A stretch of 64,000 nucleotides of DNA from Pseudarthrobacter polychromogenes (GCF_014644495.1 NZ_BMKU01000002.1:363414-427413), one strand, 5' to 3'; shown: positions 1 through 9,650, numbered from the stretch's first letter. Numbers and translations: made by a program. The notes: a model not told the origin generated them from the sequence alone.

Positions 1-1042
1 CTGCTGGAACCGGGGGGAGTTCCCGATGGACCTTATCCCGAAGCTTGCCGGCATCGACCTGGTCAGCCCCGTCCACCGGCAGGGCCACTCCAACCTGTTC
101 GCCGGCCTGGTCCACGCCGAAGTGACACGCGCCGACACCTCCATTTCCACCTTCATGGGAGTCCATGACGGGCTGTTCACGGGCTCCATCGAAGCGCTGG
201 CTTCGCAGGAGCAAAAGGATGCCTGGCTCCCGGACATCTACAGCATGAAGAAGATCGGGGCTTTTGGCCTCACTGAGCCGCTTGGCGGATCGGACGTCGC
301 GGGCGGAACCCGCACCACGGCGCGTAGGGAAGGGGACTCCTGGATCCTCAATGGAGAAAAGCGCTGGATTGGAAATGCAACCTTCTCCGACTGGGTGGTG
401 GTCTACGCCCGCGACCTCGCCGATGACAAGGTCAAGGGGTTCCTGGTGGACACGTCACTCGACGGCTTCAGCGCCAGCAAAATCGAGAACAAGATTGCGC
501 TCCGCACCGTCCAGAACGCCGACATCAGCCTGCAGAACGTGGTGGTGCCGGACTTCTACAAGCTTGCCAACGCCAACAGCTTCCGCGACGTCAACAAGGT
601 CCTGAAGGTCACCCGGCTCGGTGTGGCCTGGCAGGCCGTCGGCCAGCAGCTGGCTGCGTTCGACGTGGCCCGGCGCTATGCCGTGGAGCGCCACCAGTTC
701 GGCCGGCCGCTGGCATCCTTCCAGCTGGTGCAAAGCCAGCTGGTCCAGATCCTGGGCAATGCCGTCAGCTCCATGGGCATGATGGTCCGGCTCTCCCAGC
801 TGGAGGACGCCGGCGAGGCCAAGGATGAGCAGTCCGCCCTTGCCAAGGCTTTCACCACCGCGCGGATGCGTGAGAGCGTGGCGATCGGCAGGAGCCTCCT
901 GGGCGGCAACGGCATTGTGACGGACTTTGAGATGGCCAAAATCTTTGCGGACGCAGAAGCCATCTATTCCTACGAAGGAACGCACGAGATCAACACGCTG
1001 GTGACCGGCAGGGCCATCACCGGGATCTCAGCCATCGTCTAG
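1..1042 (+). CDS. Acyl-CoA dehydrogenase, glutaryl-CoA dehydrogenase-like (5' end outside window)
   Basis: The reading frame is already open at base 2 (CWNRGEFP before the first internal Met at base 26), so the start lies upstream and about 346 C-terminal residues are seen. The flavoprotein signature FGLTEPLGGSDVAGG and the C-terminal YSYEGTHEINTLVTGRAITG are typical of the acyl-CoA dehydrogenase fold. The Glu of YEGTHEIN, about 20 residues from the C-terminus, sits where glutaryl-CoA dehydrogenases carry the catalytic base. Family enzymes oxidise (and for glutaryl-CoA also decarboxylate) acyl-CoA with FAD. The exact substrate cannot be decided. The gene ends 34 bp before a convergent gene, with a hairpin between them. 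Confidence 0.85.
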   Translation, partial: CWNRGEFPMDLIPKLAGIDLVSPVHRQGHSNLFAGLVHAEVTRADTSISTFMGVHDGLFTGSIEALASQEQKDAWLPDIYSMKKIGAFGLTEPLGGSDVAGGTRTTARREGDSWILNGEKRWIGNATFSDWVVVYARDLADDKVKGFLVDTSLDGFSASKIENKIALRTVQNADISLQNVVVPDFYKLANANSFRDVNKVLKVTRLGVAWQAVGQQLAAFDVARRYAVERHQFGRPLASFQLVQSQLVQILGNAVSSMGMMVRLSQLEDAGEAKDEQSALAKAFTTARMRESVAIGRSLLGGNGIVTDFEMAKIFADAEAIYSYEGTHEINTLVTGRAITGISAIV

Positions 1043-1050
1043 GGTCCATG

Positions 1051-1070
1051 GCAGGCCTCGTCCGGCCTGC
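1051..1070. terminator. Short hairpin between convergent genes
   Basis: Arms GCAGGCC (1051-1057) and GGCCTGC (1064-1070) are perfectly complementary with a 6-base loop. The hairpin lies between the stops of two convergent genes, so it could end transcription from both sides. There is no clear U-tract. Confidence 0.45.
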
Positions 1071-1076
1071 TGTTCC

Positions 1077-1637
1077 CTAGGAGTCCAGGGGCAGCAGGAT
1101 CGATGGCCTCAGGTCCATCACGAACTGCAGCGGATCCACGTAGTCTTCCCCGCGCCGGACGCCCCAGTGGACACAGGGCACGGTAGGGCAGTGCCCGGGA
1201 AGCACCGTGCCGATAACCTGGCCCTCCGCCACTGGGGTCCCGGCGGCAAGGGTGCTGTGAACGGGCTCGAAGCTGCTCCGCAGCCCATCTCCGTGGTCGA
1301 TGGTGATCACCGGCCGGTCCACCACCATGCCCATATAGCTGACGGTACCCGCCGCCGGGGAGATGACCGGTGCGCCGTCGGCCGTTGCTCCCAAATCAAC
1401 GCCCCGGTGGCCGCTGAGCCAGGGCTTGGGCGGGGGATCGAAATGCCGCAGCACCTGCGGGCGCGGGGCAAGCGGCCATTGCCACGAAGGCACGGCTACC
1501 GCCGGGGAGCTGGCGGCAGCAGGGTAATGCCCCGCCTGCTGCACGGAATAGGCTGGCCCGAACGCCATGGGCTCGCCGGCCGGGGCCAGCGAGGCCGGCA
1601 GCAGGAGAAGGGCCGCGAGCTGCCGTGATGGTTTCAT
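1077..1637 (-). CDS. Secreted M23-family (LytM-like) peptidase homologue with altered active site
   Basis: A 186-residue protein starting at the ATG that opens a signal peptide (MKPSRQLAALLLLPASLAPA). An in-frame TTG 24 bp upstream is possible but would put charged residues in front. The C-terminal half is an M23 beta-sheet domain: GHRGVDLG gives zinc ligands H77 and D81, and the last ligand is H157 in CVHWG. Two positions that are normally His are changed: the H of the usual YxH motif is Pro (FEP, about 123-125), and the first His of HxH is Cys155. Zinc may therefore still bind while hydrolysis is doubtful. It is likely a cell-wall protein. An M23 gene next to rpsB is common in actinobacteria. 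Confidence 0.75.
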   Translation of the reverse strand: MKPSRQLAALLLLPASLAPAGEPMAFGPAYSVQQAGHYPAAASSPAVAVPSWQWPLAPRPQVLRHFDPPPKPWLSGHRGVDLGATADGAPVISPAAGTVSYMGMVVDRPVITIDHGDGLRSSFEPVHSTLAAGTPVAEGQVIGTVLPGHCPTVPCVHWGVRRGEDYVDPLQFVMDLRPSILLPLDS

Positions 1638-2104
1638 GCCACCAGATTGCTCTTGCTCCAAAGGCGCCGGAAGTGCCCACTTCGGCTATGTGGACAAGCC
1701 CCGTGCCGGCGTCGCTACTGTCCTCGTCAGTGTCCTCCTGCTGAAGGTGCCTGTAGTACACTTGGTGGAGCAGTTTGCTGCGCCCTCAATGCTTTCGGTC
1801 CGGCGGATATCCCAGTGGTCTTTCCAACGGTATATGCCCGTGTCCGGAATGCGTCGGCACATCTCATTCAGGAGTGTGGGGGAGCAGCTGCTGACTACGC
1901 GCATCCAGCCCTCCTGCAAGCGACGCTCCGGCCTCGCCGACGGGGGATCAGGCCTCCTGCGGTCAGGACCATCGTCCTGATGGGAAGCATGGTGGATGCC
2001 AGGAGCACGGCCCAGCCTGGGCCACGCTAATAAACCGTCAACTATTGGCAGGGTAAGAGAGCCATGGGCTCTCTCATGAATGACCTGCCGGAAGGAGCGC
2101 CGGC
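1638..2104. other. Non-coding region upstream of rpsB
   Basis: About 470 bp separate the divergent M23 gene and rpsB. Open frames here are short and lack family signatures or good ribosome binding sites, so I call none. It should contain the rpsB promoter. Visible structure: the palindrome GGCCCAGCCTGGGCC near 2010-2024 and a stem-loop at 2056-2074 just before the rpsB ribosome binding site. Confidence 0.5.
2056..2074 (+). promoter_or_regulatory. Stem-loop in the rpsB leader
   Basis: Arms AGAGAGCC (2056-2063) and GGCTCTCT (2067-2074) pair perfectly over 8 bp around a 3-base loop. It ends about 30 bases before the rpsB ATG and 17 bases before the GGAAGGAG ribosome binding site. Ribosomal protein S2 autoregulates through its leader in several bacteria, so this is a candidate control element. 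Its function is inferred. Confidence 0.35.
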
Positions 2105-2971
2105 ATGCCCGTCGTAACCATGCGCCAGCTGCTTGACAGCGGCGTCCACTTTGGACACCAGACCCGCCGTTGGAACCCGAAGATGAAGCGCTTCATCTTC
2201 ACCGAGCGCAACGGCATCTACATCATTGACCTGCAGCAGTCGCTGTCCTACATCGACCGTGCCTACGAGTTCGTGAAGGCCACCGTTGCACACGGCGGCA
2301 CCGTTCTCTTCGTCGGCACCAAGAAGCAGGCCCAGGAAGCGATCGCCGAGCAGGCCACCCGCGTTGGCCAGCCGTACGTCAACCAGCGTTGGCTTGGCGG
2401 TATGCTGACCAACTTCCAGACTGTCTCCAAGCGCATCCAGCGCATGAAGGAACTGGAAGAGATCGACTTCGACGACGTCGCCGGTTCCGCTTACACCAAG
2501 AAGGAACTGCTGCTCCTTCGCCGTGAACTCACCAAGCTGGAAACCAACCTCGGTGGTATCCGCAACCTGACCAAGGCACCGTCCGTGCTCTGGATCGTGG
2601 ACACCAAGAAGGAACACCTCGCCGTTGACGAGGCCAAGAAGCTGAACATCCCCGTTGTGGCCATCCTGGACACCAACTGCGATCCTGACGAAGTCGACTT
2701 CCCGATCCCGGGCAACGACGACGCCATCCGCTCCGTGAACCTCCTCACCCGCGTTGTTGCCGACGCCGTTGCCGAGGGCCTCATCGCCCGCAACAACCGC
2801 GGCACCGGTGCTGCCGAAGCTCCGGAAGAGCCCCTGGCTGAATGGGAGCGCGAGCTCCTCGAAGGCAGCAAGGCTGAAGAGGCTGCTGCTCCGGCCGCTG
2901 AAGAAGCTGCTGCTCCGGCTGCCGAGGAAGCCCCGGCCGCTGCCGAGGCTCCCGCCGAAGACGCCAAGTAA
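2105..2971 (+). CDS. rpsB: 30S ribosomal protein S2
   Basis: A 288-residue S2 protein of the small ribosomal subunit. The start [20 protein letters not shown] and the internal [12 protein letters not shown] and [10 protein letters not shown] are diagnostic of S2. The ATG follows GGAAGGAG at proper spacing. Residues from about 255 form an acidic Ala/Pro/Glu repeat tail (AAAPAAEE twice, then variants), an actinobacterial extension beyond the folded domain. Codon use is strongly biased to C-ending codons, as expected of a highly expressed gene. It heads the rpsB-tsf unit. Confidence 0.98.
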   Translation: MPVVTMRQLLDSGVHFGHQTRRWNPKMKRFIFTERNGIYIIDLQQSLSYIDRAYEFVKATVAHGGTVLFVGTKKQAQEAIAEQATRVGQPYVNQRWLGGMLTNFQTVSKRIQRMKELEEIDFDDVAGSAYTKKELLLLRRELTKLETNLGGIRNLTKAPSVLWIVDTKKEHLAVDEAKKLNIPVVAILDTNCDPDEVDFPIPGNDDAIRSVNLLTRVVADAVAEGLIARNNRGTGAAEAPEEPLAEWERELLEGSKAEEAAAPAAEEAAAPAAEEAPAAAEAPAEDAK

Positions 2972-2991
2972 CACAAGTACATCCGGATTTT

Positions 2992-3013
2992 CCGGCGCTG
3001 CCTGCAGCGCCGG
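2992..3013 (+). terminator. GC-rich hairpin 1 in the rpsB-tsf spacer
   Basis: Arms CCGGCGCTG (2992-3000) and CAGCGCCGG (3005-3013) pair perfectly with a 4-base loop. It is followed by a second, larger hairpin rather than a U-tract. It may act as an attenuator or mRNA processing or stabilising structure between rpsB and tsf. Confidence 0.5.
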
Positions 3014-3018
3014 AGCTG

Positions 3019-3060
3019 CTGACAGGATGGCGGCCCACCCGTGGGCTGCCGTCCTGTCAG
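3019..3060 (+). terminator. Long hairpin 2 in the rpsB-tsf spacer
   Basis: Nineteen-base arms (3019-3037 and 3042-3060) pair along their whole length with two G-U type wobbles and a CCCG loop. With hairpin 1 it fills the spacer between rpsB and tsf. No U-run follows, so partial termination or processing fits better than complete termination. Confidence 0.55.
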
Positions 3061-3099
3061 TCCGTACACCACCACACATTTCTAGACAGAGGGGTTCAC

Positions 3100-3936
<837 letters not shown>

Positions 3937-3949
3937 CCGAAACTGCAAG

Positions 3950-3979
3950 GGGGTGGCCACTTCGGTGGCCGCCCCTTTT
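3950..3979 (+). terminator. Rho-independent terminator of tsf
   Basis: Arms GGGGTGGCCAC (3950-3960) and GTGGCCGCCCC (3965-3975) enclose a TTCG tetraloop closed by C-G, the extra-stable cUUCGg type, and are followed by TTTT. This is the most canonical intrinsic terminator in the window. Confidence 0.9.
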
Positions 3980-4077
3980 GCATGCGCGGGGGAGGCCTCC
4001 GTATGGGGCAGGCCGGAATAAGACCTTTGGCCGCGCAGCAGGATAACCTTTTTAGAGTCCACCAACGGGAAGGCATC

Positions 4078-4815
4078 ATGGAAGCCGTCAACACTGTAAT
4101 CCAGCCAGAGAAAAGCCGACGCCGGGTCCTCTTGAAGCTTTCAGGTGAAGTCTTCGGCGGCGGAAAGCTGGGCGTTGACCCCGAGACCGTCCGCGACGTC
4201 GCCAAGCAGATCGCTGCAGCCGTTCCCCAGGTGGAGGTGGCCATCGTCGTCGGCGGCGGCAACTTCTTCCGCGGTGCGGAGCTCTCCCAGAGCGGCATGG
4301 ACCGTTCCCGCGCGGACTACATGGGCATGCTCGGCACCGTGATGAACTGCCTGGCCCTGCAGGACTTCCTGGAGCAGGCCGGCGTCGAAACCCGGGTCCA
4401 AAGCGCCATCACCATGGGCCAGGTCGCCGAGGCCTACATCCCCCGCCGTGCCATCCGCCACATGGAAAAGGGCCGCGTAGTCATCTTCGGTGCCGGCGCG
4501 GGCCTGCCGTACTTCTCCACCGACACCGTCGCCGCCCAGCGGGCCCTCGAGGTCCACGCCGACGTTGTCCTGATGGCCAAGAGCGGCGTGGACGCCGTCT
4601 ACACCGCCGACCCCAAGAAGGACCCCACCGCCGAGCGGCTGGAAACCCTCAGCTACGACGACGCCCTTCGCCGCGACATCCGCGTCATGGACCAGACCGC
4701 CATGACCATGTGCAAGGACAACGACCTTTCCATGGTGGTCTTTGGCATGGAAGGCGAAGGCAACGTCACCAGGGCCATCCTCGGCGAAAAGCTGGGCACG
4801 CTGGTCACCACCTAG
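4078..4815 (+). CDS. pyrH: UMP kinase
   Basis: A 245-residue bacterial uridylate kinase that phosphorylates UMP to UDP for pyrimidine nucleotide synthesis. Amino-acid-kinase motifs are clear: [11 protein letters not shown] near the N-terminus, [10 protein letters not shown], and the C-terminal [18 protein letters not shown]. The start at 4078 is chosen because GGGAAGG lies 7 bases upstream and the family begins here; upstream in-frame codons precede the tsf-pyrH promoter region. It is followed by frr and cdsA, the usual actinobacterial order. Confidence 0.97.
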   Translation: MEAVNTVIQPEKSRRRVLLKLSGEVFGGGKLGVDPETVRDVAKQIAAAVPQVEVAIVVGGGNFFRGAELSQSGMDRSRADYMGMLGTVMNCLALQDFLEQAGVETRVQSAITMGQVAEAYIPRRAIRHMEKGRVVIFGAGAGLPYFSTDTVAAQRALEVHADVVLMAKSGVDAVYTADPKKDPTAERLETLSYDDALRRDIRVMDQTAMTMCKDNDLSMVVFGMEGEGNVTRAILGEKLGTLVTT

Positions 4816-4942
4816 CTACAGCTAGGATGATTTCAGGACTGTTCCGTTCCTGCCCCTGCGGGCGGGCACGGGCCGGCATCAAAGAACCACGTTTGTGCAT
4901 GGACCCGGCGCCCCGGACTGCACCAGAATCTGAGGAGAGACC

Positions 4943-5500
4943 GTGATCGAAGAAACCTTGCTCGAAGCCGAAGAAAAGATGGACAAGGCCGTAGAGGTAG
5001 CCAAGGAAGACTTCGCTTCCGTCCGCACCGGGCGTGCCAACCCGGGCCTGTACAACAAGGTCCTGGTGGAGTACTACGGGTCACCCACCCCGCTGCAGCA
5101 GCTCGCCTCGTTCGCCATCCCGGACGCCCGCACCATCCTCATCACGCCCTTCGACAAGACGGCGCTGCGGGATATCGAACGTGCGCTCAGTGATTCCGAG
5201 GTCGGCGCCAACCCGTCCAACGACGGCAACGTCATCCGGATCACCATCCCGGAACTGACGAAGGAACGCCGCAAGGAATACGTCAAGATCGTCAAGACCA
5301 AGGGCGAGGACGCCAAGGTCTCCATCCGCAACATCCGCCGCAAGGCCAAGGAAACCCTGGACCGCCTAGTCAAGGACGGCGAAGCCGGCGAAGACGAAGG
5401 CACCCGGGCCGAGAAGGAACTGGACAGCCTGACCAAGGCGCATGTGGACGGCATCGATGAGCTGCTCAAGCGCAAGGAAGCAGAGCTGCTCGAAGTCTGA
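4943..5500 (+). CDS. frr: Ribosome recycling factor
   Basis: A 185-residue ribosome recycling factor, which with EF-G splits post-termination ribosomes. Motifs include [11 protein letters not shown] in the N-terminal helix, [15 protein letters not shown], and the C-terminal helical region with RNIRRKAKE. It starts at GTG 4943 after GAGGAGA. Its TGA overlaps the cdsA ATG by one base (TGATG), so the two are probably translationally coupled. Confidence 0.97.
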   Translation: MIEETLLEAEEKMDKAVEVAKEDFASVRTGRANPGLYNKVLVEYYGSPTPLQQLASFAIPDARTILITPFDKTALRDIERALSDSEVGANPSNDGNVIRITIPELTKERRKEYVKIVKTKGEDAKVSIRNIRRKAKETLDRLVKDGEAGEDEGTRAEKELDSLTKAHVDGIDELLKRKEAELLEV

Positions 5501-6423
5501 TGGGCCAGGCAGATCAGGCCCCGGCATCCAGGGCGCGCATACGGGGGAAGCAGCCCAGGAGCAACCCGACGCCGAAGGCAGGGAGGAACCTCCCCGCCGC
5601 CGTGGTGGTGGGCCTGGCCATGCTCTTCGCCGTATTGGGCGGACTGCTGTTGCTCCCGCTTGCCTTCGTAGCGGTCACCACCACCTTCGCCATTTTCGGC
5701 GTGTGGGAAATCTACCGCGCCCTGGAGGCCAACGGCACCAGGATGCCCATCATCCCGGTCATGACGGGTACTGTCGCCATGCCGTTTGCCGCCTACCTCG
5801 GAGGCATTGAGAGCCTCCTGTTCGCGATGCTGCTGAGTTCAGTGGCCGTGCTCCTGTGGCGGTCCATCGAAAGCGCGGCAGGTTCCGCCAACAGCATCTT
5901 CGCCGGCGTCTTCACGCTCGGCTGGGTGCCGTTCTTCATCAGCTTCGCCATCCTGCCGCTGCACGCGGCCGGCGGTGCAACGCCCCTGGGCCTCTGGCCG
6001 GGCGGCACGGTTCCCCACGGCGCGTGGCAGGTGGCCGTGATGCTCCTGCTGGTGGTCTCCAACGACACCTTCGGATACCTGGTGGGTGCGTCCCTGGGCA
6101 AGCACCCCATGGCGCCCAAGATCAGTCCCAAGAAGTCCTGGGAAGGTTTCGCCGGCTCCATCGGCGGGGCCATCCTCATTGGAATCCTGGCCTGCCTTTA
6201 TGTGCTGGACCAGCCCTGGTGGGTGGGTGTCGTCCTGGCGGTCGGCCTGGTGGCGGCTTCCACGGCTGGCGACCTGGCTGAATCCATGGTCAAGCGCGAA
6301 CTGGGCATCAAGGACATGAGCAGCATCCTGCCCGGGCACGGGGGAGTCATGGACAGGCTCGACTCAATCGTGTTCGCGTCCCCGGCCGCGTTCATCCTGT
6401 ACGGACTGGTGTCCGTCGCCTGA
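5500..6423 (+). CDS. cdsA: Phosphatidate cytidylyltransferase
   Basis: A 307-residue integral membrane enzyme that makes CDP-diacylglycerol from phosphatidic acid and CTP for phospholipid synthesis. The family signature is intact near the C-terminus: SMVKRELGIKDMSS followed by ILPGHGGVMDRLDS, with the conserved KD and HGGxxDR residues. PKKSWEGFAGS is also typical. Several hydrophobic segments span the middle. The first 30 residues are basic and hydrophilic. It overlaps frr by one base. Confidence 0.96.
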   Translation: MGQADQAPASRARIRGKQPRSNPTPKAGRNLPAAVVVGLAMLFAVLGGLLLLPLAFVAVTTTFAIFGVWEIYRALEANGTRMPIIPVMTGTVAMPFAAYLGGIESLLFAMLLSSVAVLLWRSIESAAGSANSIFAGVFTLGWVPFFISFAILPLHAAGGATPLGLWPGGTVPHGAWQVAVMLLLVVSNDTFGYLVGASLGKHPMAPKISPKKSWEGFAGSIGGAILIGILACLYVLDQPWWVGVVLAVGLVAASTAGDLAESMVKRELGIKDMSSILPGHGGVMDRLDSIVFASPAAFILYGLVSVA

Positions 6424-6511
6424 CACAAACCCTGCCGGACCTGCAGAGAACCCCCGGCACAAATAAGCTGGTGCAGAAGCACCACAGCGGAAGAGCATTG
6501 AAGGAAGCATA

Positions 6512-7096
6512 GTGGCATTGGACATTCATCGGCAGATCCCTGCGTCCTTTGAGCGCGTCCAGCGCGGTGAGTACGGCTACAACGCCAAACAGGTGGACCA
6601 GTTCCTGCAGCAGGCGCGCGTATCGCTGGAGAATCCGGAATCAGCACCACAGCCCATCAACAGCGCGGACGTGCGGGCTGTCTCCTTCGATCCCGTCAAA
6701 GGCGGATATTCCGCCGCCATCGTGGACGCAGCCCTGGACCGGCTCGAGGATGCCTTCGCACGCCGGGAACGTGATGAGCTGATCGCTGCCAGCGGCGAGG
6801 AAGCTTGGCTGCGCGAGATCGGACACCTCTCGGGCATCCTGCGCGGCCGCCTGCACAGGCCCGACGGCGACCGCTTCCGCCGCCCCGCCAAGAAGAAGGC
6901 CCGCAGCTACAACACGGCCGACGTCGACCGGCTGTGCCGTGAGCTCATCGCCTACCTTGAGCAGGACAAGCCGCTCAGTGTGGACAGTGTCCGCCGGGCG
7001 GTCTTCCGCCCCGCCGCGGGCCGCGACGGGTACGAGGAAGCCCAGGTGGATGCCTTCCTGGACCGGGTCGTCGAGCTCATGGCTGCCATCGACTGA
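6512..7096 (+). CDS. DivIVA-domain repeat protein
   Basis: A 194-residue protein starting at GTG 6512. It contains four short DivIVA-like modules: residues about 14-35 (RGEYGYNAKQVDQFL), about 57-80 (FDPVKGGYSAAIVDAALDRLED), about 131-150 (ARSYNTADVDRLCRELIAYL) and about 163-190 (GRDGYEEAQVDAFLDRVVELM). Each has an aromatic-glycine turn followed by xVDxxLDR-like helix residues. Canonical DivIVA has one such N-terminal lipid-binding module and a long coiled coil; here the coiled coil is absent. A role at the membrane or cell pole is inferred only. It lies downstream of cdsA as in other actinobacteria. Confidence 0.8.
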   Translation: MALDIHRQIPASFERVQRGEYGYNAKQVDQFLQQARVSLENPESAPQPINSADVRAVSFDPVKGGYSAAIVDAALDRLEDAFARRERDELIAASGEEAWLREIGHLSGILRGRLHRPDGDRFRRPAKKKARSYNTADVDRLCRELIAYLEQDKPLSVDSVRRAVFRPAAGRDGYEEAQVDAFLDRVVELMAAID

Positions 7097-7112
7097 TCCT
7101 GCCGGCCCCGCC

Positions 7113-8579
7113 TCAGCGTTCGGTGGCCAGCGGCCGCTCGGGGGTGTGCAGCCGGGTCATCACCTTCGACATGGTTTTGGGGATCCGTTGCGACGTTGCG
7201 CGGGACACGATGACCATCACCGCAAAGGCGGCGGGAACCGTCCACGCCGCCGGCTGGGCCAGCCAGCCGGGCGTGCTGGCTGCCCCGGCCAGGGCTCCGG
7301 CGATCATTGCCCCGCCGCACAGGACCCCGCCGGTCAGCATCCCGGCGATAGCGCCGGCGTCGGTCAGCCCGCGCCACCAGATACCCAGCAGCAGCACCGG
7401 GCAGACCGTTGAGGCCGTGAATGCGAACACCAGCCCGACGCTCCCGGCGAGGGCGAACGAATCGGTCATGAAGGCAAAGCCCAGCGGCACCACGGCGGAA
7501 ATGACTGCTGCCAGCCGGAAGCTGCCCACGCCTGCCCCCAGGACGTCCTGGCTGATAACGCCGGCCAGGGAAACCACCAGCCCCGACGTGGTGGACAGGA
7601 ACGCGGCGAAGGCTCCCGCCACCACCAGGGCTGACAAAAGGTCGCCCGCCGTTCCGCCCACCAGTTCCCCCGGGAGCAGCAGCACCATGGCGTCCGCCTG
7701 GCCCGCAGTAGCCAGGCCGGGAGCGAACATACGTCCCACCAGCCCGTACGCGGTGGGGAACAGGTAGAACACGGACAGCAGGCCCAGGACGATCAGCGTG
7801 GTGCGGCGGGCGGACTGCCCGTCCGGGTTGGTGTAGAAGCGCACCAGGACGTGCGGCAGGCCCAGGGTTCCGAACAGGAGGGCCACCAGGAGCGAAACGT
7901 TCTGGTAGAGGCCGGCAGGGGGCGCGCCGGTGGGGTTGACCGACGGCTGGGCGAGCGGGGCGGTTCCGCTGCCGGCAAGGACAAAGATGATGAACAGGAT
8001 GGGTACGGCAAGCGCGGTGAGTTTGAGCCAGTACTGGAACGCCTGGACGAACGTGATGGAGCGCATGCCGCCCGCCACCACGGTGAGGCACACAACGATC
8101 ACCACCGCCACGGATCCCACCCAGGACGGCAGGCCCGTGGTGATGCGGATGGTGAGGGCAGCACCATGGAGCTGGGGCACGATGTACAGCCAGCCCACCA
8201 GCACCACCACCAGGCTGGTCACTTTGCGGACCGGCAGGGAGTCAAGCCTGGCCTCGGTGAAGTCCGGGATGGTGTAGGCCCCGGACCTCCGCAGCGGTGC
8301 GGCCACAAAGAGCAGCAGCATCAGGTACCCCGCGGTGTAGCCCACCGGAAACCACAGCGCATCCGTGCCGGACAGCAGGATCAGGCCGGCAACACCCAGG
8401 AAGCTGGCGGCGGAAAGGTACTCGCCGCCGATGGCCGAGGCGTTCCACCACGGCCGGACCGTCCGGGAGGCAACATAGAAGTCACCGGTGGTCCGTGAAA
8501 TTCGCAGGCCGTAGAAGCCGATGACCGCTGTGGCCACGGACACCCCAACCAGGGCAGCTATCGCCACTCCGGGGTTCAC
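7113..8579 (-). CDS. Sodium:solute symporter, cation acetate symporter-like (first copy)
   Basis: A 488-residue SSS-family transporter with about 13 predicted membrane segments. The motifs RTVRPWWNASAIGGEYLSAASFLG and the following GYTAGYLMLLL are typical of ActP/MctC-type acetate and monocarboxylate transporters. Start GTG 8579 lies 7 bp after a small DUF485-like gene, which itself overlaps the LytTR regulator gene, so four minus-strand genes form one probable operon (kinase, regulator, DUF485-like, symporter). The substrate is inferred as a short-chain carboxylate. Confidence 0.85.
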   Translation of the reverse strand: MNPGVAIAALVGVSVATAVIGFYGLRISRTTGDFYVASRTVRPWWNASAIGGEYLSAASFLGVAGLILLSGTDALWFPVGYTAGYLMLLLFVAAPLRRSGAYTIPDFTEARLDSLPVRKVTSLVVVLVGWLYIVPQLHGAALTIRITTGLPSWVGSVAVVIVVCLTVVAGGMRSITFVQAFQYWLKLTALAVPILFIIFVLAGSGTAPLAQPSVNPTGAPPAGLYQNVSLLVALLFGTLGLPHVLVRFYTNPDGQSARRTTLIVLGLLSVFYLFPTAYGLVGRMFAPGLATAGQADAMVLLLPGELVGGTAGDLLSALVVAGAFAAFLSTTSGLVVSLAGVISQDVLGAGVGSFRLAAVISAVVPLGFAFMTDSFALAGSVGLVFAFTASTVCPVLLLGIWWRGLTDAGAIAGMLTGGVLCGGAMIAGALAGAASTPGWLAQPAAWTVPAAFAVMVIVSRATSQRIPKTMSKVMTRLHTPERPLATER

Positions 8580-8586
8580 GGTGCCC

Positions 8587-8937
8587 TCACTGGTCCTCGG
8601 CCAGGTCCCGGTAGCGCGCCTCGTTGCGCGCCGCCGTCCGGATGTACAGCCACGCGCTGAGCCCGATGACCGGATAGATGCCGGCTCCCAGCAGCAGCCA
8701 GGCGAACGGAATGCCGGCCACCCGGGTTTCCGCCAGGCCGGGGACGGCCGCGAGCAGCAGGGGGAAGGCGCAAAGGATCAGCAGGAACCCGGCGGCCACC
8801 ACCAGGGCCAGCCGCAGCTGGGATCTGATCAGGGACCTGACGAACACCTGGCCCACTTCCGAGTCCTGCGCGGCCTCCCTCGTCTCCTTGGCCGGACGCG
8901 CCGCTGTACGTGGAGCCGTCACCCGCACCCTGGTCAT
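8587..8937 (-). CDS. Small DUF485-like membrane protein
   Basis: A 116-residue protein with a basic hydrophilic N-terminus and two hydrophobic segments, about residues 43-65 and 77-98, ending in a charged tail. Position immediately upstream of an ActP-like symporter, as with yjcH-actP, supports a DUF485-type partner. The sequence is more divergent than the second DUF485 copy at 11096. Its ATG overlaps the stop of the response regulator gene (ATGA), indicating translational coupling. Confidence 0.65.
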   Translation of the reverse strand: MTRVRVTAPRTAARPAKETREAAQDSEVGQVFVRSLIRSQLRLALVVAAGFLLILCAFPLLLAAVPGLAETRVAGIPFAWLLLGAGIYPVIGLSAWLYIRTAARNEARYRDLAEDQ

Positions 8938-9650
8938 GTATTGGGCCTGATCCGGGTGGCCTCAAGCTTTTCCCGGACCGTGGGCAGGTGCCGCCTGCTG
9001 ATGGGAAGGCTCGCACCCGCCACGGTGACGCTGGGACCGTCCGCGGCGAGCTTCATCGAGGTCACGTGCTTGAGGGCCACCAGGTAGGACCGGTGCGTCC
9101 GGATGAACCCCGCATCCGCCCACTGCTGTTCGAGGTCCGCAAGCGGAACCCTGATCAGGTAGCTGGCTTCGGCGGTGTGGAGCCGCGCGTAGTCCCCCTG
9201 TGCCTGGACGTACGTCACGTCGTCGCGCCTGATCATTTTGGTGGTCCCGCCCAGGTCCACCGTGATCATCTCCGGGGCGGCGCCGCCGTCGCGCAGTTCA
9301 CTGATGCGGCCCACGCAGCGTGACAGGCGTTCCACCCGCACGGGCTTGAGCAGATAGTCCACTGCCGCGAGTTCGAAGGCGTCCAGTGCGTGGTCCTCGT
9401 CCGCCGTCACGAACACGACGGCGGGCGGGCGGCTGCTCCCGGCGATGGCACGGGCAATGTCCAGGCCGGACACCGCCGGCATGTGGATGTCCAGGAAGAC
9501 GGCGTCAACAGGGGCGGAGGCGAGCGCTTTGAGCGCATCGCTGCCGGAGGTGGCCCGGAGGATTTTGCCCACGCGCTCGTCCTTGCCCAGCAGGAAGGCC
9601 AGTTCCTCTACGGCAGGCAGTTCATCATCAACGACGAGGACGTTAATCAT
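8934..9650 (-). CDS. LytTR-family response regulator
   Basis: A 238-residue two-component regulator. The N-terminal receiver domain has acidic residues VVDDE, phospho-acceptor D54 in VFLDIHMP, and the conserved Lys in DYLLKPV. From about residue 130 a LytTR DNA-binding domain follows, with YVQAQGDYARLHT and FIRTHRSYLVAL. It starts at ATG 9650. It lies 66 bp downstream of its cognate LytS-like kinase and overlaps the DUF485-like gene. By context it probably controls one or both flanking carboxylate symporter pairs. Confidence 0.92.
   Translation of the reverse strand: MINVLVVDDELPAVEELAFLLGKDERVGKILRATSGSDALKALASAPVDAVFLDIHMPAVSGLDIARAIAGSSRPPAVVFVTADEDHALDAFELAAVDYLLKPVRVERLSRCVGRISELRDGGAAPEMITVDLGGTTKMIRRDDVTYVQAQGDYARLHTAEASYLIRVPLADLEQQWADAGFIRTHRSYLVALKHVTSMKLAADGPSVTVAGASLPISRRHLPTVREKLEATRIRPNT

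Noticed and set aside
1567..2030. Open frames upstream of rpsB
   Set aside because: Short, overlapping in several frames, no ribosome binding site and no recognisable motif; treated as non-coding.
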